Part shown: positions 4,465 to 5,511 of the stretch, in pieces
How positions within the stretch are numbered: the first letter of the stretch is position 1
How the letters are laid out: each line of letters opens with the position of its first letter
NCBI GenBank assembly: GCA_902773195.1
Contig: CACYDL010000213.1
Location: 1-5,511, forward strand
Length of the DNA stretch: 5,511 bases
Reading direction: 5' to 3'
Source of the DNA: an uncultured Lachnospiraceae bacterium
Lineage (GTDB): Bacteria; Bacillota_A; Clostridia; Lachnospirales; Lachnospiraceae
Notes under the pieces: model-generated
What the model was told of the DNA's origin: nothing
The model's database searches: none
Seen by the model: only the letters and a program-made list of their open reading frames with translations
Position numbers and translations under genes: made by a program

Positions 4465-5511
4465 ATGTTGAAAAAAAGTATGCTTCTGTTTGCGACAATG
4501 GTGACGCTCTGGGGTATGGGAAGCACCGTCGGAGCGGAGATAATTCCTTCGCAGGGTCCGGGACAGCAGATCGGCCCGCCCGCCGTGGTCCTGTGTGACA
4601 CGCTGACGCTGCGCAAGGGTCCCGGCGCCGATACCGACACCGTGAGAATTCTGCATTACGGCGACCGATTCATGGTGTTGAACCAGAAAGACGGATGGGC
4701 GGAATGCGTCTTTACGGACGACGTGGACGGCGGCCCCGAAGGCTGGGTAAACGCGGATTATATCGCCATCGATCCGGCCTGGTACCGCACGGACAGCACG
4801 ACGACGGTCTACGCCTGGAATGACATAGGCGCCAGCAAGGTCGCCCAGCTGAGCAAGGATACCTCCCTGCCGATTCTGAAGGATGACGGGGACTGGCTCG
4901 TCGTCAGCCTGCGCGGCGCCACGGGATGGATCCGCAAAAATGACGCGGACTACGCCTCCTCCGGCAGCCAGAGCGGCAAGAGCTCCGAAGAGTCCTCCGA
5001 CCGGATGCCGGAAGAGACAGACTGGTTCACCGTCTATGCCGAGGACGGAAGCACCGTCAGCATTCACTGGGTCGAAGGCGCCATGTACGAGGACGCCAGA
5101 GGCAGGACCTATTCGCACACCGAGGGCGAAGAATACTACTGCATCACGACGGATATCACCTACTACTCCGATCCCAGCGCATGGGACAGGCAGGTGGTCT
5201 CGTTTATGGTCTACGCCGAGGACGGAAGCTCTGCTGAAATCCACTCGACAGAAGGCGCCATGTATGAGGACGCCAGAGGCAGGACCTACACGAATACCCA
5301 CGGCGATATGTACTACTGCATCACGACGGACGTGACCTACTCCTCAGATCCCGACGTATGGATCAACGGTGAGCCGGTTCCCGATGATGACGAGTGGACG
5401 GGCGAGGACTTCGGCGAGAATCCTGACTATGAATATGAGGATACGGGCGATCAGGAGTGGACAGGCGAGGATTACGGCGAGAACCCCGACTATGAATATG
5501 AGGATACGGGC
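4465..5511 (+). CDS. Secreted SH3b-domain protein with duplicated unknown domain and acidic repeat tail (3' end outside window)
   Basis: The frame stays open for 349 codons to the window edge, so the C-terminus is missing. Residues 1-24 are a Sec signal peptide (MLKKSMLLFATMVTLWGMGS, then TVGA before E25) without a lipobox. Residues 41-100 form an SH3b domain with the typical LTLRKGPGADTDTV start, GWAECVF core and GWVNADYI end. Residues 105-163 are a weaker second SH3b copy (VYAWNDIGASKVAQL, GDWLVVSL, GWIRK). A Ser-rich linker (164-180) leads to two 53-residue repeats, 188-240 and 247-299, sharing VYAEDGS, EGAMYEDARGRTY, YYCITTD and SDPxxW. I do not recognise this domain. From 310 on, 21-residue Asp/Glu/Tyr units begin EWTGED. 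SH3b domains often bind peptidoglycan peptides, so a wall-associated role is plausible. No catalytic domain is visible in this part, though one could follow beyond the edge. Confidence 0.88.
   Translation, partial: MLKKSMLLFATMVTLWGMGSTVGAEIIPSQGPGQQIGPPAVVLCDTLTLRKGPGADTDTVRILHYGDRFMVLNQKDGWAECVFTDDVDGGPEGWVNADYIAIDPAWYRTDSTTTVYAWNDIGASKVAQLSKDTSLPILKDDGDWLVVSLRGATGWIRKNDADYASSGSQSGKSSEESSDRMPEETDWFTVYAEDGSTVSIHWVEGAMYEDARGRTYSHTEGEEYYCITTDITYYSDPSAWDRQVVSFMVYAEDGSSAEIHSTEGAMYEDARGRTYTNTHGDMYYCITTDVTYSSDPDVWINGEPVPDDDEWTGEDFGENPDYEYEDTGDQEWTGEDYGENPDYEYEDTG
5026..5361 (+). repeat. Two copies of a 53-codon domain unit (period 177 bp)
   Basis: The copies span 5026-5184 and 5203-5361 and are separated by six codons. 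Long stretches match almost base for base, such as those coding GAMYEDARGRT and YYCITTD, including many third positions. This points to a fairly recent in-frame duplication. Each copy has one Cys (C226, C285) at the same place. Confidence 0.9.
5392..5511 (+). repeat. 63-bp acidic tail repeat, at least two units, second cut by window end
   Basis: Units start at 5392 and 5455 and encode EWTGED(F/Y)GENPDYEYEDTG, with DQ closing the first unit. Most base differences are at third codon positions, with one F-to-Y change. The second unit lacks its last two codons only because the window ends, so further units may follow. Confidence 0.9.

Noticed and set aside
4414..5301. Minus-strand ORF of 295 codons with apparent internal repeats (RIGPASGVL...HGAF)
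   Set aside because: The repeats only mirror the duplicated domain of the SH3 protein, which has a signal peptide and SH3b motifs on the plus strand.

Overview
The window reads as chromosomal DNA from a GC-rich member of the Bacillota, most likely a gut- or rumen-type Clostridia/Lachnospiraceae. This assignment is an inference. It rests on strong AGGAGG-type ribosome binding sites, an AT-rich TATAAT promoter in GC-rich surroundings, a TatD-associated radical SAM protein, a DUF4825-like membrane protein, a PdxK/PdxY-type vitamin B6 kinase, and a secreted SH3-repeat protein with an acidic repeat tail. No rRNA, tRNA, transposase, phage gene or CRISPR array was seen.

Layout. Positions 1-242 are a promoter and leader. 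Positions 243-1178 (+) encode an iron-sulfur/zinc-ribbon flavodoxin-family protein, closed by a strong intrinsic terminator at 1196-1250. Next come a degenerate 12-bp tandem repeat (1276-1382) and a 45-codon minus-strand ORF (1481-1618). The start codon of that small ORF lies in one arm of a perfect 10-bp inverted repeat, whose loop holds a duplicated 17-bp element and the ribosome binding site. A minus-strand gene set follows, transcribed from about 4165 leftwards: vitamin B6 kinase (4053-3196), TatD-associated-type radical SAM protein (3067-2459) and a one-pass membrane protein (2449-1781). Positions 4054-4464 are a divergent intergenic region with a promoter candidate for each side and a 22-bp direct repeat. 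From 4465 to the right edge runs a plus-strand gene for a secreted protein with two SH3b-like domains, two copies of a 53-residue domain I do not recognise, and 21-residue acidic repeats. It is cut by the window end.

How they fit together. The three minus-strand genes look like one operon: the last two are 9 bp apart, and no terminator is visible between the first two. The kinase makes pyridoxal/pyridoxamine phosphate. The radical SAM protein is of unknown substrate, and its usual TatD partner is not in the window. The flavoprotein and the SH3 protein are separate transcription units. The most unusual material is non-coding or repetitive: the hairpin over the small ORF start, the 45-46-bp repeat that spans the kinase stop codon, and the duplicated domains of the secreted protein.
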